Origin: Acidobacteriota bacterium
GTDB lineage: Bacteria > Acidobacteriota > Thermoanaerobaculia > Multivoradales > SZUA-115
Reading direction: 5' to 3'
DNA length: 9,423 nucleotides
Assembly: GCA_003231035.1 (NCBI GenBank)
Contig: QIHU01000448.1
Coordinates: 1 to 9,423, forward strand
This document shows, piece after piece, positions 1 through 5,622 of the stretch (position 1 is its first letter; every line of letters begins with the position of its first letter). A program made the translations under genes and the position numbers. The notes under the pieces were generated by a model. The model was not told where the DNA came from. It worked only from the letters and a program-made list of their open reading frames with translations, and made no database searches.

Positions 1-2
1 GT

Positions 3-47
3 GGCGGTGCTGGTGGCGGCATTGACGAAGAGGATGATCCCGAGTAG
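3..47 (+). CDS. C-terminal tail of an upstream protein (partial)
   Basis: The third frame reads as a glycine-rich run followed by an acidic tail, GGAGGGIDEEDDPE, ending in TAG at 45-47. Only 14 residues are visible, so the product cannot be named. The choice of frame rests on two things: the stop lies 14 nt before a strong hairpin terminator, and Gly-rich/acidic tails are common C-termini. The first frame is also open to a TAG at 52-54, so this is a preference and not a proof. Confidence 0.4.
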   Translation, partial: GGAGGGIDEEDDPE

Positions 48-61
48 ATCGTAGGAACTTG

Positions 62-97
62 GGCTGCCAGCCCCGAGTTCACTCGGAGCTGGCAGCC
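62..97 (+). terminator. Strong hairpin, probable terminator
   Basis: A perfect 10-bp inverted repeat, GGCTGCCAGC (62-71) with GCTGGCAGCC (88-97), continues after a single C/A mismatch into CCGAG/CTCGG (73-77/82-86) closed by a TTCA loop. The hairpin lies just after the stop of the partial gene at the left edge, as expected for a transcription terminator. Only a weak pyrimidine stretch (TCTC) follows, so a classical U-tract is missing. The near-symmetric stem could work in both directions. Confidence 0.65.
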
Positions 98-245
98 TCT
101 CGTGGAAGACCTAATGCGACGGAGCCAGTGCCGGGTTTCTGATGACCGCGGGTTCGGGAACTTCCTGGAGCCGGTGTGCCTCATAGGTTGAGAAGGCTTG
201 ATCGACCGAATTGACTCGGTGCGATCTGGAGTGGCTCAAGGCAAT

Positions 246-250
246 GGAGG
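246..250 (+). promoter_or_regulatory. RBS that fixes the GTG start at 258
   Basis: GGAGG sits 7 nt before the GTG at 258. The longer in-frame reading from TTG at 198 has only a GAGAAGG placed 1 nt before the start, which is too close. This supports the shorter form of the transporter half. Confidence 0.75.
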
Positions 251-257
251 ACTCGCG

Positions 258-824
258 GTGATTGAATTCCTGTCGCAACCCTGGCCCTGGTTCGTGGCCG
301 GACCGCTCATCGGCTTGACCGTGGTGTTACTTCTGGTGGTGGGAGGCAAGTCCTTCGGCGTTTCCTCCAGCCTGCGCCATATCTGCGCCGCCACCGTTCC
401 GGGCAGCAGTGCCTTTCTGCGCTACGACTGGCGCAAGTCGGGTTTGTGGAATCTCCTCTTCGTGGTGGGCGTCGTTCTCGGTGGCCTCCTGGCGGGAACG
501 CTTTTGGCCACCGGCGAGCCGGTGGCCATTTCCGAGGCGACGAAGGCGGACCTCGCGGCGCTCGGTCTCGCCAGTGACTCCGGGTTGGTGCCGACCGAGA
601 TCTACAGCTTGGCCGCCGTGGCGACTCCGGCGGGGTTTGTAATTCTCGTAGTCGGCGGTTTTCTGGTGGGCTTCGGCGCCAGGTACGCGGGCGGCTGCAC
701 CTCGGGGCACGCCATCATGGGGTTGGCGAACTTGCAGCTCCCTTCGCTGGTCGCGGTTTTGGGCTTCTTCGCTGGGGGCCTGCTCGCCACTCACCTCTTG
801 CTGCCCCTCATTCTCGGAGGTTAG
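258..824 (+). CDS. YeeE/YedE family sulfur transporter, first half
   Basis: An inner-membrane protein of 188 residues. It matches the first half of the split YeeE/YedE (Sulf_transp, formerly DUF395) family: an N-terminus of the form IEFLSQPWPW..AGPLIGLTV, the segment SSLRHICAA with Cys43, and the hallmark GGCTSGHAIMG with Cys147 near the C-terminus. Hydrophobic segments lie at about 11-30, 63-84, 118-140 and 162-186. Full-length YeeE proteins such as TsuA import thiosulfate using conserved cysteines; the short paired forms (the PmpA/PmpB type) are usually linked to sulfide, persulfide or thiosulfate handling. The start is taken at GTG 258 because of a well-spaced GGAGG and because the family usually begins just before this motif. 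The partner gene begins 5 nt after the stop, so the two are almost certainly co-translated. No sulfur dioxygenase, rhodanese or ArsR-type regulator is visible nearby, so the exact substrate is open. Confidence 0.93.
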   Translation: MIEFLSQPWPWFVAGPLIGLTVVLLLVVGGKSFGVSSSLRHICAATVPGSSAFLRYDWRKSGLWNLLFVVGVVLGGLLAGTLLATGEPVAISEATKADLAALGLASDSGLVPTEIYSLAAVATPAGFVILVVGGFLVGFGARYAGGCTSGHAIMGLANLQLPSLVAVLGFFAGGLLATHLLLPLILGG

Positions 825-829
825 TTCCA

Positions 830-1306
830 GTGGCACACGCAAACAGTTTATCGTCCGAGCCCAGCACCCAAACCCGCACCGCTTGGGAGTTGCCGGCCTA
901 TCTCTTGATTGGCACCTTCTTTGGCGTGGTGCTGATCAAATCGGAAGTGGTGTCCTGGTTTCGGATCCAGGAGATGTTTCGCTTTCAGAGCTTTTTCATG
1001 TACGGCGTCCTCGGCAGTGCCGTGGCCACGGCGGCCCTGGCGGTTTGGCTGATCAAGTCGATAGGTCCGCGTGCGTTCACCGGCGAAACCATTCGCTTCG
1101 TTCCCAAGCCATGGGAGTCGGGCGCCCGCCACCGCTACTGGATCGGAGGCACCCTGTTTGGGCTCGGCTGGGGCCTGGCGGGGACGTGCCCAGGGCCGAT
1201 CTACGCCCTGATTGGCTATGGTGCCGGCGGGGCTGTCGTGGCGTTGGTCGCCGCCTTGATCGGTACGCGCACCTATGCCGCCGTGATGCACAAACTCCCT
1301 CACTGA
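830..1306 (+). CDS. YeeE/YedE (DUF6691-type) transporter, second half
   Basis: A 158-residue membrane protein, the expected partner of the gene before it. Residues 1-18 look cytosolic and polar. Hydrophobic segments lie at about 22-38, 55-76, 104-119 and 130-146. The signature GLGWGLAGTCPGPIYALIGYG, with Cys120, is the second-half counterpart of GGCTSGH in the first gene. In full-length YeeE proteins these two loops face each other and form the cysteine path for the sulfur substrate. The start is GTG at 830, with GGAGG at 816-820 inside the end of the preceding gene, which points to coupled translation. The role is uptake or export of a small sulfur compound (thiosulfate, sulfide or polysulfide); the sequence alone does not choose between them. 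Confidence 0.93.
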   Translation: MAHANSLSSEPSTQTRTAWELPAYLLIGTFFGVVLIKSEVVSWFRIQEMFRFQSFFMYGVLGSAVATAALAVWLIKSIGPRAFTGETIRFVPKPWESGARHRYWIGGTLFGLGWGLAGTCPGPIYALIGYGAGGAVVALVAALIGTRTYAAVMHKLPH

Positions 1307-1349
1307 GTCGATCCGTGACGCGGGGCAGCGGCCGTGATCTCTCTTGGTC

Positions 1350-1355
1350 TATGAT
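1350..1355 (+). promoter_or_regulatory. Possible -10 box before the secreted protein
   Basis: TATGAT lies 45 nt before the ATG at 1401, in the 94-nt gap after the transporter pair. No convincing TTGACA-like -35 is found 16-19 bp upstream and there is no TG extension. The call rests only on the hexamer and its location; read-through from the transporter genes is the alternative. Confidence 0.2.
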
Positions 1356-1400
1356 TGAGGGGTGGACAGAAACTTCTGATCGAATCAGTAAGGAGAGGGC

Positions 1401-1793
1401 ATGAAGAAAGCAGGACTCGCGTTGGCGGTGGCGCTCTTGTTGTTGCCGGCGTTCGGTAGCAGCGCGAAGACGGAAGACATCCGAACTCTCAACGGTACCT
1501 ACAAGTGGGACCAAGGCAACAGCGAAGGGCTGCTCGAAGCCGTCTTCACGCCGATCACGAACGATACCTGGGGTGTCTCCTTTCACTTCAAGTTCCGCGG
1601 CAAGCCCCACACGTATAGCGGCACGGCCACCGGCAGCCTGGCGAATGGCGACCTTTCGGGTGAGGTGACGACCGACGACAACCGAGGCACCTTCACTTTC
1701 GAAGGCAAGATGATCGCTGGCAAGTTCTCCGGTACCCACGCTAGGCTGAAGGACGGCAAGATGATCGAGACCGGAACCTTGTCCCTGAAATAG
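1401..1793 (+). CDS. Small secreted beta-rich protein, unknown function
   Basis: A 130-residue exported protein. The N-terminus MKKAGLALAVALLLLPAFGSSA is a textbook Sec signal peptide, with likely cleavage after Ala22 (S-S-A before K). The mature 108 residues alternate hydrophobic and polar positions and are rich in G, T, S and aromatics (LNGTYKWD, WGVSFHFKFRGKPHTYSGTA, GTFTFEGKM, GKFSGTHARL), as in a small beta-barrel or beta-sandwich. There is no cysteine and no catalytic motif. The start is clear: TAAGGAG at 1389-1395 precedes the ATG by 5 nt. It follows the sulfur transporter pair by 94 nt and may have its own promoter, so a functional link to sulfur transport is not shown. I know similar-looking short exported proteins from Acidobacteriota only as uncharacterised; no function is assigned. 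Confidence 0.87.
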   Translation: MKKAGLALAVALLLLPAFGSSAKTEDIRTLNGTYKWDQGNSEGLLEAVFTPITNDTWGVSFHFKFRGKPHTYSGTATGSLANGDLSGEVTTDDNRGTFTFEGKMIAGKFSGTHARLKDGKMIETGTLSLK

Positions 1794-1805
1794 GAGGGGG
1801 AGCCA

Positions 1806-1838
1806 GAGGCGCGGCCGCAACTGACTGGCCGGTGCCTC
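1806..1838 (+). terminator. Weak hairpin after the secreted protein
   Basis: GAGGC (1806-1810) pairs with GCCTC (1834-1838), and GGCC (1813-1816) with GGCC (1827-1830), leaving a small internal loop and a 10-nt apical loop. It lies 12 nt after the stop at 1793, a reasonable place for a terminator, but there is no T-tract and the internal loop weakens the stem. Confidence 0.27.
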
Positions 1839-1856
1839 GAATCCGCGGTAAGAACC

Positions 1857-1984
1857 TTGCAGTTGGCCGCACTCTAACGTTGCAGTTGGCCGCACTCTAA
1901 CCTTGCAGTTGGCCGCGCTCTAACTTTGCAGTTGGCCGCGCTCTAACTTTGCAGTTGGCCGCACTCTAACCTTGCAGTTGGCCG
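1857..1984 (+). repeat. 23-bp tandem repeat array, 5.6 copies
   Basis: Five complete units begin at 1857, 1880, 1903, 1926 and 1949, each exactly 23 bp long, and a sixth begins at 1972 and stays identical for 13 nt. Each unit starts TTGCAGTTGGCCGC and ends CTCTAAC plus one variable base. Units differ only at position 15 (A, A, G, G, A) and position 23 (G, C, T, T, C). Across each junction the end of one unit and the start of the next form a short dyad, AAC-N6-GTT; at the last T-type junctions this is AACT-TTGC-AGTT. The array ends 23 nt before the ATG of the ATPase gene, where a 20-nt promoter spacing would also have to fit. The period is not a multiple of three and units contain TAA, so the array is not coding. 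Iteron-like protein-binding sites, slipped-strand expansion, or a recombination or attachment region are all possible. Confidence 0.95.
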
Positions 1985-2007
1985 AGGTTAGGTTCTACTA
2001 TGGGTCG

Positions 2008-3267
2008 ATGCTTCAAGCTGGTCTCTACCCACGCTATGCCGCGCCACGCCTTGTTGAGGCGCTGGCCGATTCGCCAGTGGTCTTGGTTCACGGGCCGCGT
2101 CAGTGCGGCAAGACAACCCTGGTCCAGGAGGTGGGGGCTCGACTGGGATACGAGTATCTGAACTTCGATGACGAGGTTGCCCGCGCCGCGGCCGCGGCCG
2201 ACCCGAGCGGCTTTGTAGACGATCTACCCGAGCGTGTCACGCTGGACGAGGTACAGCGCGTCCCCATGCTCTTCGCCGCGCTCAAGACGGCAGTGGATCG
2301 GGCGCGAACTCCGGGTCGTTTCTTGCTGACCGGTTCCGCCAATGTGTTGCTTCTACCTCGCTTGGCCGATTCTCTCGCCGGCCGCATGGCAATCGAGAGG
2401 CTTCACCCCTTGGCGCAATGCGAGCTGCAAGGCCAGGTGCCGGGATTCCTCGACGCTTTGTTCGGCGGTGGGTTCAAAACGCGAACCAGCGAGCGGTTGG
2501 CTGACCAGTTGGCGGAGCGGATCGCCGCAGGGGGGTATCCGGCGGCGCTGGTGCGCAAGAGAGAGCGGCGGCGCGCGGCCTGGTACCGCGACTACCTCGA
2601 AGCGATCGTACAGCGTGACGTTCGCGAGCTTGCTCGCATTCGTGCGCTCGATGCTCTGCCGCGGCTTCTCTCGCTGGCGGCCTCGCAGACGGCCCGCTTG
2701 TTCAACGTCAGCAAACTCGCCGCGCCGTTCCAGCTCAGCAGACCAACGATAGGCGACTACTTGACCTTGCTCGAAAGAGTCTTCCTTGTCGAAAGGCTAC
2801 CGCCCTGGCACAGCAATCGGCTTTCTCGACTAGTGAAGAGGCCGAAACTGCACTTGGGCGACACTGGGCTCGCTTGTGCACTCTTGGGGGTGGATGCGGA
2901 GGCACTCGTTGCCGACCGGCCCCTACTGGGACAGCTGCTGGAGACCTTCGTTTTTCAGGAGCTTCGCCGGCAGGCGAGTTGGTATGAGCAGGCGCTAACG
3001 TTTTTTCATTTTCGGGACAAGGACGGTGCCGAGGTGGACATCGTGATCGAACGCGGCTCGCAGGCTCTAGCAGGAGTGGAAGTCAAAGCCTCGGCGACGG
3101 TGACCGCAAAAGACTTTAGAGGGCTGCGCAAACTGCGCGCCGCCGCGGGCCGGCGCTTCGCCGGCGGCGTGGTTCTGTACGATGGCGAGGTCAGCGCCAG
3201 TTTTGGCGAGGGGCTGTTCGCTGTGCCGCTGCGGGCTCTGTGGGAGATAGTTGAAGCCGATTCATGA
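2008..3267 (+). CDS. AAA_14/DUF4143 ATPase with PD-(D/E)XK-like C-terminus
   Basis: A soluble P-loop ATPase of 419 residues, a usual length for the family. It shows Walker A GPRQCGKTT (29-37, Lys35), Walker B VTLDEVQ (78-83, Asp80-Glu81) and a sensor-like FLLTGSAN (105-112), together the AAA_14 domain. The middle (about 190-300) carries the DUF4143 pattern WYRDYLEAIVQRDV, a winged-helix-like stretch (LFNVSKLAAPFQLSRPTIGDYL) and LHLGDTGLACALLG. The C-terminus has Glu312 in LLETFVFQEL, then AEVDIVIE (Asp344) and VEVK (Glu358, Lys360), the order of acidic and lysine residues of a PD-(D/E)XK nuclease core. Biochemical roles for this abundant family are not established; members are often patchy and found near mobile or stress modules. 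The ATG at 2008 is chosen because the upstream TTG at 1972 lies inside the repeat array; neither has a good SD. The gene ends by overlapping the convergent hydrolase gene. Confidence 0.92.
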   Translation: MLQAGLYPRYAAPRLVEALADSPVVLVHGPRQCGKTTLVQEVGARLGYEYLNFDDEVARAAAAADPSGFVDDLPERVTLDEVQRVPMLFAALKTAVDRARTPGRFLLTGSANVLLLPRLADSLAGRMAIERLHPLAQCELQGQVPGFLDALFGGGFKTRTSERLADQLAERIAAGGYPAALVRKRERRRAAWYRDYLEAIVQRDVRELARIRALDALPRLLSLAASQTARLFNVSKLAAPFQLSRPTIGDYLTLLERVFLVERLPPWHSNRLSRLVKRPKLHLGDTGLACALLGVDAEALVADRPLLGQLLETFVFQELRRQASWYEQALTFFHFRDKDGAEVDIVIERGSQALAGVEVKASATVTAKDFRGLRKLRAAAGRRFAGGVVLYDGEVSASFGEGLFAVPLRALWEIVEADS

Positions 3268-4128
3268 GGCTTGCCCGTCAAGCCAGCGGATCGCTTCGTC
3301 CCAGAGTTGTTGCGAGCCGGCCCGGAAGAACCCGACGTGGCCGATCGATTGGAGTCCATAGTCGCTCGGCACCAGGTGGTGGCGTTCGACGTTGGGGTAG
3401 GCGCTCATCATGGCGTCGACACTCTTTGCCGTGCCCCAGTTGTCGTCGTCGACACTGTAGGCGCGGATCGGGGCGGTGAACGAGCGGTAGCGTTCTAGAG
3501 GCAGCGACGAGTCGCTCATCAGGTACTCAGGGTGGCGGAGCCAGCGGGCCCATTGCGTGGAGACGCCTATTGGAAGATCTTCGCCCAGCCGGAAGAGCTT
3601 CCATGGGGCGTATCCCCACAATGCCGCCAGTACCGGGAGGGTGAGATACCCGTGCAGGAGCACGGCGAGTTTCTGTGCTCCGCCTTGCAGGCGCCAGTAG
3701 CCGCTTTGGGCTGAAAGCGTGACCATACCGTTGACCCGCTCGGGATTCTCCATCAGCCCCGCCAGTTGCCCGCCGAGCGAGTGGCCGACCATGAAGAGCT
3801 TCTCGGGTTTCAGCTCTTCGTAGGCCCAGTTGGCGGCGGCGGATAGATCCTCGGCCCAGGTGGCGACAGTCGCGTGGAACCCCTGGAGACTCTTGGGCTT
3901 GAACTGACCGATTCCTCGGTAGTCCCAGAGCATGGCGGTGAAGCCGGCACGGGCAAGAGCGGTGGCGAAGCGGCGATAGAACCCGCTGGGCACACCCATC
4001 GCCGGGTTGATCACCACGAGTCGCGCGTCTAAGCTGCCGGAGCGAAGAAGCTGAGCGTTGAGCGTATAGCCGTCCGCGCTCGCGAAAGAGTGGGTTTCGG
4101 CTTCGATCGGGTCCGTGGCCGCGGTCAT
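3262..4128 (-). CDS. Alpha/beta hydrolase
   Basis: A 288-residue cytosolic protein of the alpha/beta hydrolase fold. After a short leader, a strand and oxyanion region reads RLVVINPAMGVPSGFYRRFA (36-55), followed by LWDYRGIG (67-74). The nucleophile elbow is GHSLGG with Ser117. A probable acid lies in the VDDDNWG stretch (Asp227-229), and the histidine is His264 in SIGHVGFF, so the catalytic triad appears complete. Residues 145-205 form a helical, aromatic-rich lid. The pattern fits the alpha/beta hydrolase subgroup of uncharacterised serine hydrolases (esterase or lipase-like); the substrate is unknown. No signal peptide is present. The ATG at 4128 has no recognisable SD, so a leaderless or weakly translated start is possible. 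Its stop shares a palindromic TCATGA with the stop of the convergent ATPase gene, and its start diverges from the lipoprotein gene. Confidence 0.93.
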   Translation of the reverse strand: MTAATDPIEAETHSFASADGYTLNAQLLRSGSLDARLVVINPAMGVPSGFYRRFATALARAGFTAMLWDYRGIGQFKPKSLQGFHATVATWAEDLSAAANWAYEELKPEKLFMVGHSLGGQLAGLMENPERVNGMVTLSAQSGYWRLQGGAQKLAVLLHGYLTLPVLAALWGYAPWKLFRLGEDLPIGVSTQWARWLRHPEYLMSDSSLPLERYRSFTAPIRAYSVDDDNWGTAKSVDAMMSAYPNVERHHLVPSDYGLQSIGHVGFFRAGSQQLWDEAIRWLDGQAS

Positions 4129-4264
4129 GATTCGGGCAGACTAGCAGCACTACTGTCCCGTGCGGAACACAAGTGCTGCTCAACACGCCAGCTTGATCGC
4201 GGTGGTTCTGAAACACAGGGGTGGCCCTGGAACACAGGGGTTGAGCTGGGTGTACTACCCCTTG

Positions 4265-4591
4265 ATGCCCAAACTACGTGCCGTTTGTCGATGGACTTTT
4301 GGCCGGACCCTGCCGTTGCTTCTGACCTTCGCTCTGGCTCCAGTTGTGGCTGGCTGTGGCCCTCTGCTCCCCGGAGTGCCTGGCACTCCGCTACCGGCAC
4401 TCCGCTACCGGTTGCGCAAGTACCGGATCGATCCGGGCGAAGAGGTTCGGATCGTGGACTATGGCGGCGTTCTCGGCCTAGTGCCCGCCTTGCGTGACCC
4501 GGTTCGGCGGGCCAGGGGGGTGCTCTCGGGTGTTAGCGCCAAGGGTTCGCTAACGCGTGCGTTTCTCGCGGAACGATCGTCTGCGCAGTAG
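4265..4591 (+). CDS. Small putative lipoprotein
   Basis: A predicted 108-residue lipoprotein. Basic residues (Lys3, Arg5, Arg9, Arg14) precede a hydrophobic core LPLLLTFALAPVVAG and a lipobox V-A-G-C with Cys31. The mature part is short, Pro-rich at first (GPLLPGVPGTPLP) and then basic (RYRLRKYRIDPGEEVRIVDYGG, 48-69); it matches no family I know. The reading frame stays open upstream to an ATG at 4160, but only the ATG at 4265 places a signal peptide at the N-terminus. No good SD is seen. A 14-bp tandem duplication (4382-4409) lies in the mature region and changes the frame downstream of it, so the C-terminal half could be either original or newly framed. The gene sits alone between a divergent hydrolase and a convergent HEAT gene. 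Confidence 0.5.
   Translation: MPKLRAVCRWTFGRTLPLLLTFALAPVVAGCGPLLPGVPGTPLPALRYRLRKYRIDPGEEVRIVDYGGVLGLVPALRDPVRRARGVLSGVSAKGSLTRAFLAERSSAQ
4382..4409 (+). repeat. 14-bp tandem duplication in the lipoprotein gene
   Basis: GGCACTCCGCTACC occurs twice back to back (4382-4395 and 4396-4409), followed by GG that begins a third copy. A 14-bp unit is not a multiple of three, so gain or loss of one copy would switch the reading frame. Confidence 0.95.
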
Positions 4592-4608
4592 CCCCTTGCC
4601 GCGAAGAG

Positions 4609-5562
4609 CTAGCCGTCGACGGACGCCAGCGCTTTGCGCGCCTCGATGGCGGCTTGGCGGACTTTGAGGCTGGGGTCGTCCTTCTCTAGCCTGGCGAGCA
4701 TGGGCAGGGCGCTCGGGCCGCGCACCGCGGCCAGGGCTGGGATGGCCTCGATCATCGCCTCTTCCTGCTGACCTTCGGTGATCTCTGGGATTTGGGCGAG
4801 GAGCCGGCGGTCGAGCATTTGTTCGAGCACCTCGGCGCCGCTCGGGCTGCCTAGATGGGCCAAGGCGACGGCGGCGTTGAAGCGCACGTCCGCCACCGCG
4901 TCGGCGAGAAGGGGTTCCAGTTTGACGATGGCGGCGGGCTCTTCGAGCGCACCTAGGGCATAGGCAGCGGTTTTTCGAATGCCGGCGTCGGGGTCACGCA
5001 GCGCTTGGGTCAGGGGTTCCACGGCGCTCTTGTCGCCCAGTGAACCGAGAGCCCAGGCGGCGTAGATCCGGGTTTGAGAATTGTCGCTGTCGAGGGCTTC
5101 CACCAGCAACGGCATGGCCGCGGGATCGCCGATGTGGCCCATGACCAAGGCCAGGTATTGGCGCAAGTCCGAGTCGTCCGACTCGGTAAACAGTCGCCGC
5201 ACCTCCGCCGCCGCGCCCGGCTCCTTGCGCAGGGCATCCGGGCGGGAGGTAAGGATTTTTGAAAGCTCGTAGGCCGCCTGCCGCCGCCGCGGACCCCAGC
5301 CAGATTGGAGGTCGTCGATGTAGTCCGAAGTCGACTTCTTCTCGTACGCGATCCAGCCGAAGCCGATGAAGACGGCGACGCAGAGAACCACCACCAAGAG
5401 CGGTACCACGAAGAGGCCGAGAAACTGGCGCAGGGCGCTCGATCCCGCGTCGTCCGCGGGTAGCTCCGTGGCCAGGAGGTCGAGCGGTTGCGCGGGACGG
5501 GGTACTTCGGGCGTGGAGTCCCCGTCGGCGGGGCTAGGCGAATCGATCTTGTTCTCAGTCAT
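4609..5562 (-). CDS. Membrane-anchored HEAT-repeat protein
   Basis: A 317-residue protein. Residues 1-45 are polar, Pro/Asp/Ser-rich and probably disordered. One hydrophobic helix (FLGLFVVPLLVVVLCVAVFIGFGWIAY, about 47-73) anchors it in the inner membrane. From about residue 80 onward it is a helical-repeat domain of the HEAT / PBS-lyase type: repeats at about 134-160, 164-191, 195-222 and 226-250, with the typical phrases DPAAMPLLVEALDSD, AAWALGSLGD, AVEPLTQALRDPD and AAYALGALEEP, and a degenerate last pair to 310. Such domains bind partner proteins; no enzymatic motif is present. With a single helix and a basic stretch after it (PRRRQ), the orientation is uncertain. It is last in the minus-strand block, 60 nt after the large exported protein, and may share its transcript. 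The ATG at 5562 has no clear SD. Confidence 0.88.
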   Translation of the reverse strand: MTENKIDSPSPADGDSTPEVPRPAQPLDLLATELPADDAGSSALRQFLGLFVVPLLVVVLCVAVFIGFGWIAYEKKSTSDYIDDLQSGWGPRRRQAAYELSKILTSRPDALRKEPGAAAEVRRLFTESDDSDLRQYLALVMGHIGDPAAMPLLVEALDSDNSQTRIYAAWALGSLGDKSAVEPLTQALRDPDAGIRKTAAYALGALEEPAAIVKLEPLLADAVADVRFNAAVALAHLGSPSGAEVLEQMLDRRLLAQIPEITEGQQEEAMIEAIPALAAVRGPSALPMLARLEKDDPSLKVRQAAIEARKALASVDG

Positions 5563-5622
5563 GGGGCGCAGAGTTTACTGCATGAGGCCACCGTGCGTAC
5601 TCGCGCCGGCCGATCCAGAGAT

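Noticed and set aside
198..257. TTG start at 198 extending the first transporter half by 20 residues
   Set aside because: The GTG at 258 has GGAGG at ideal spacing and gives the usual family N-terminus, while the TTG has an SD-like run only 1 nt away.
1811..1823. An inverted partial copy of the repeat unit (GCGGCCGCAACTG) before the array
   Set aside because: It matches the reverse complement of the unit only if two extra bases are allowed, so it may be chance in GC-rich DNA.
1077..1895. A 272-residue open frame on the minus strand
   Set aside because: It is antisense to two well-supported genes, has Arg/Ser/Gly-rich low-complexity composition typical of GC-rich shadow frames, and runs into the repeat array.
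1857..1984. CRISPR array reading of the 23-bp repeats
   Set aside because: The units are contiguous with no unique spacers, and no cas gene is present.
1966..1991. Hairpin CTAACC...GGTTAG at the end of the repeat array as a terminator or attenuator
   Set aside because: The stem is only 6 bp with a 14-nt loop and no T-tract, too weak to call.
4212..4241. Direct repeat AACACAGGGGT (4212-4222 and 4231-4241) between the hydrolase and lipoprotein genes
   Set aside because: Two copies of 11 bp, 19 bp apart, could be an operator, but there is no dyad symmetry and no regulator gene nearby; chance is not excluded.
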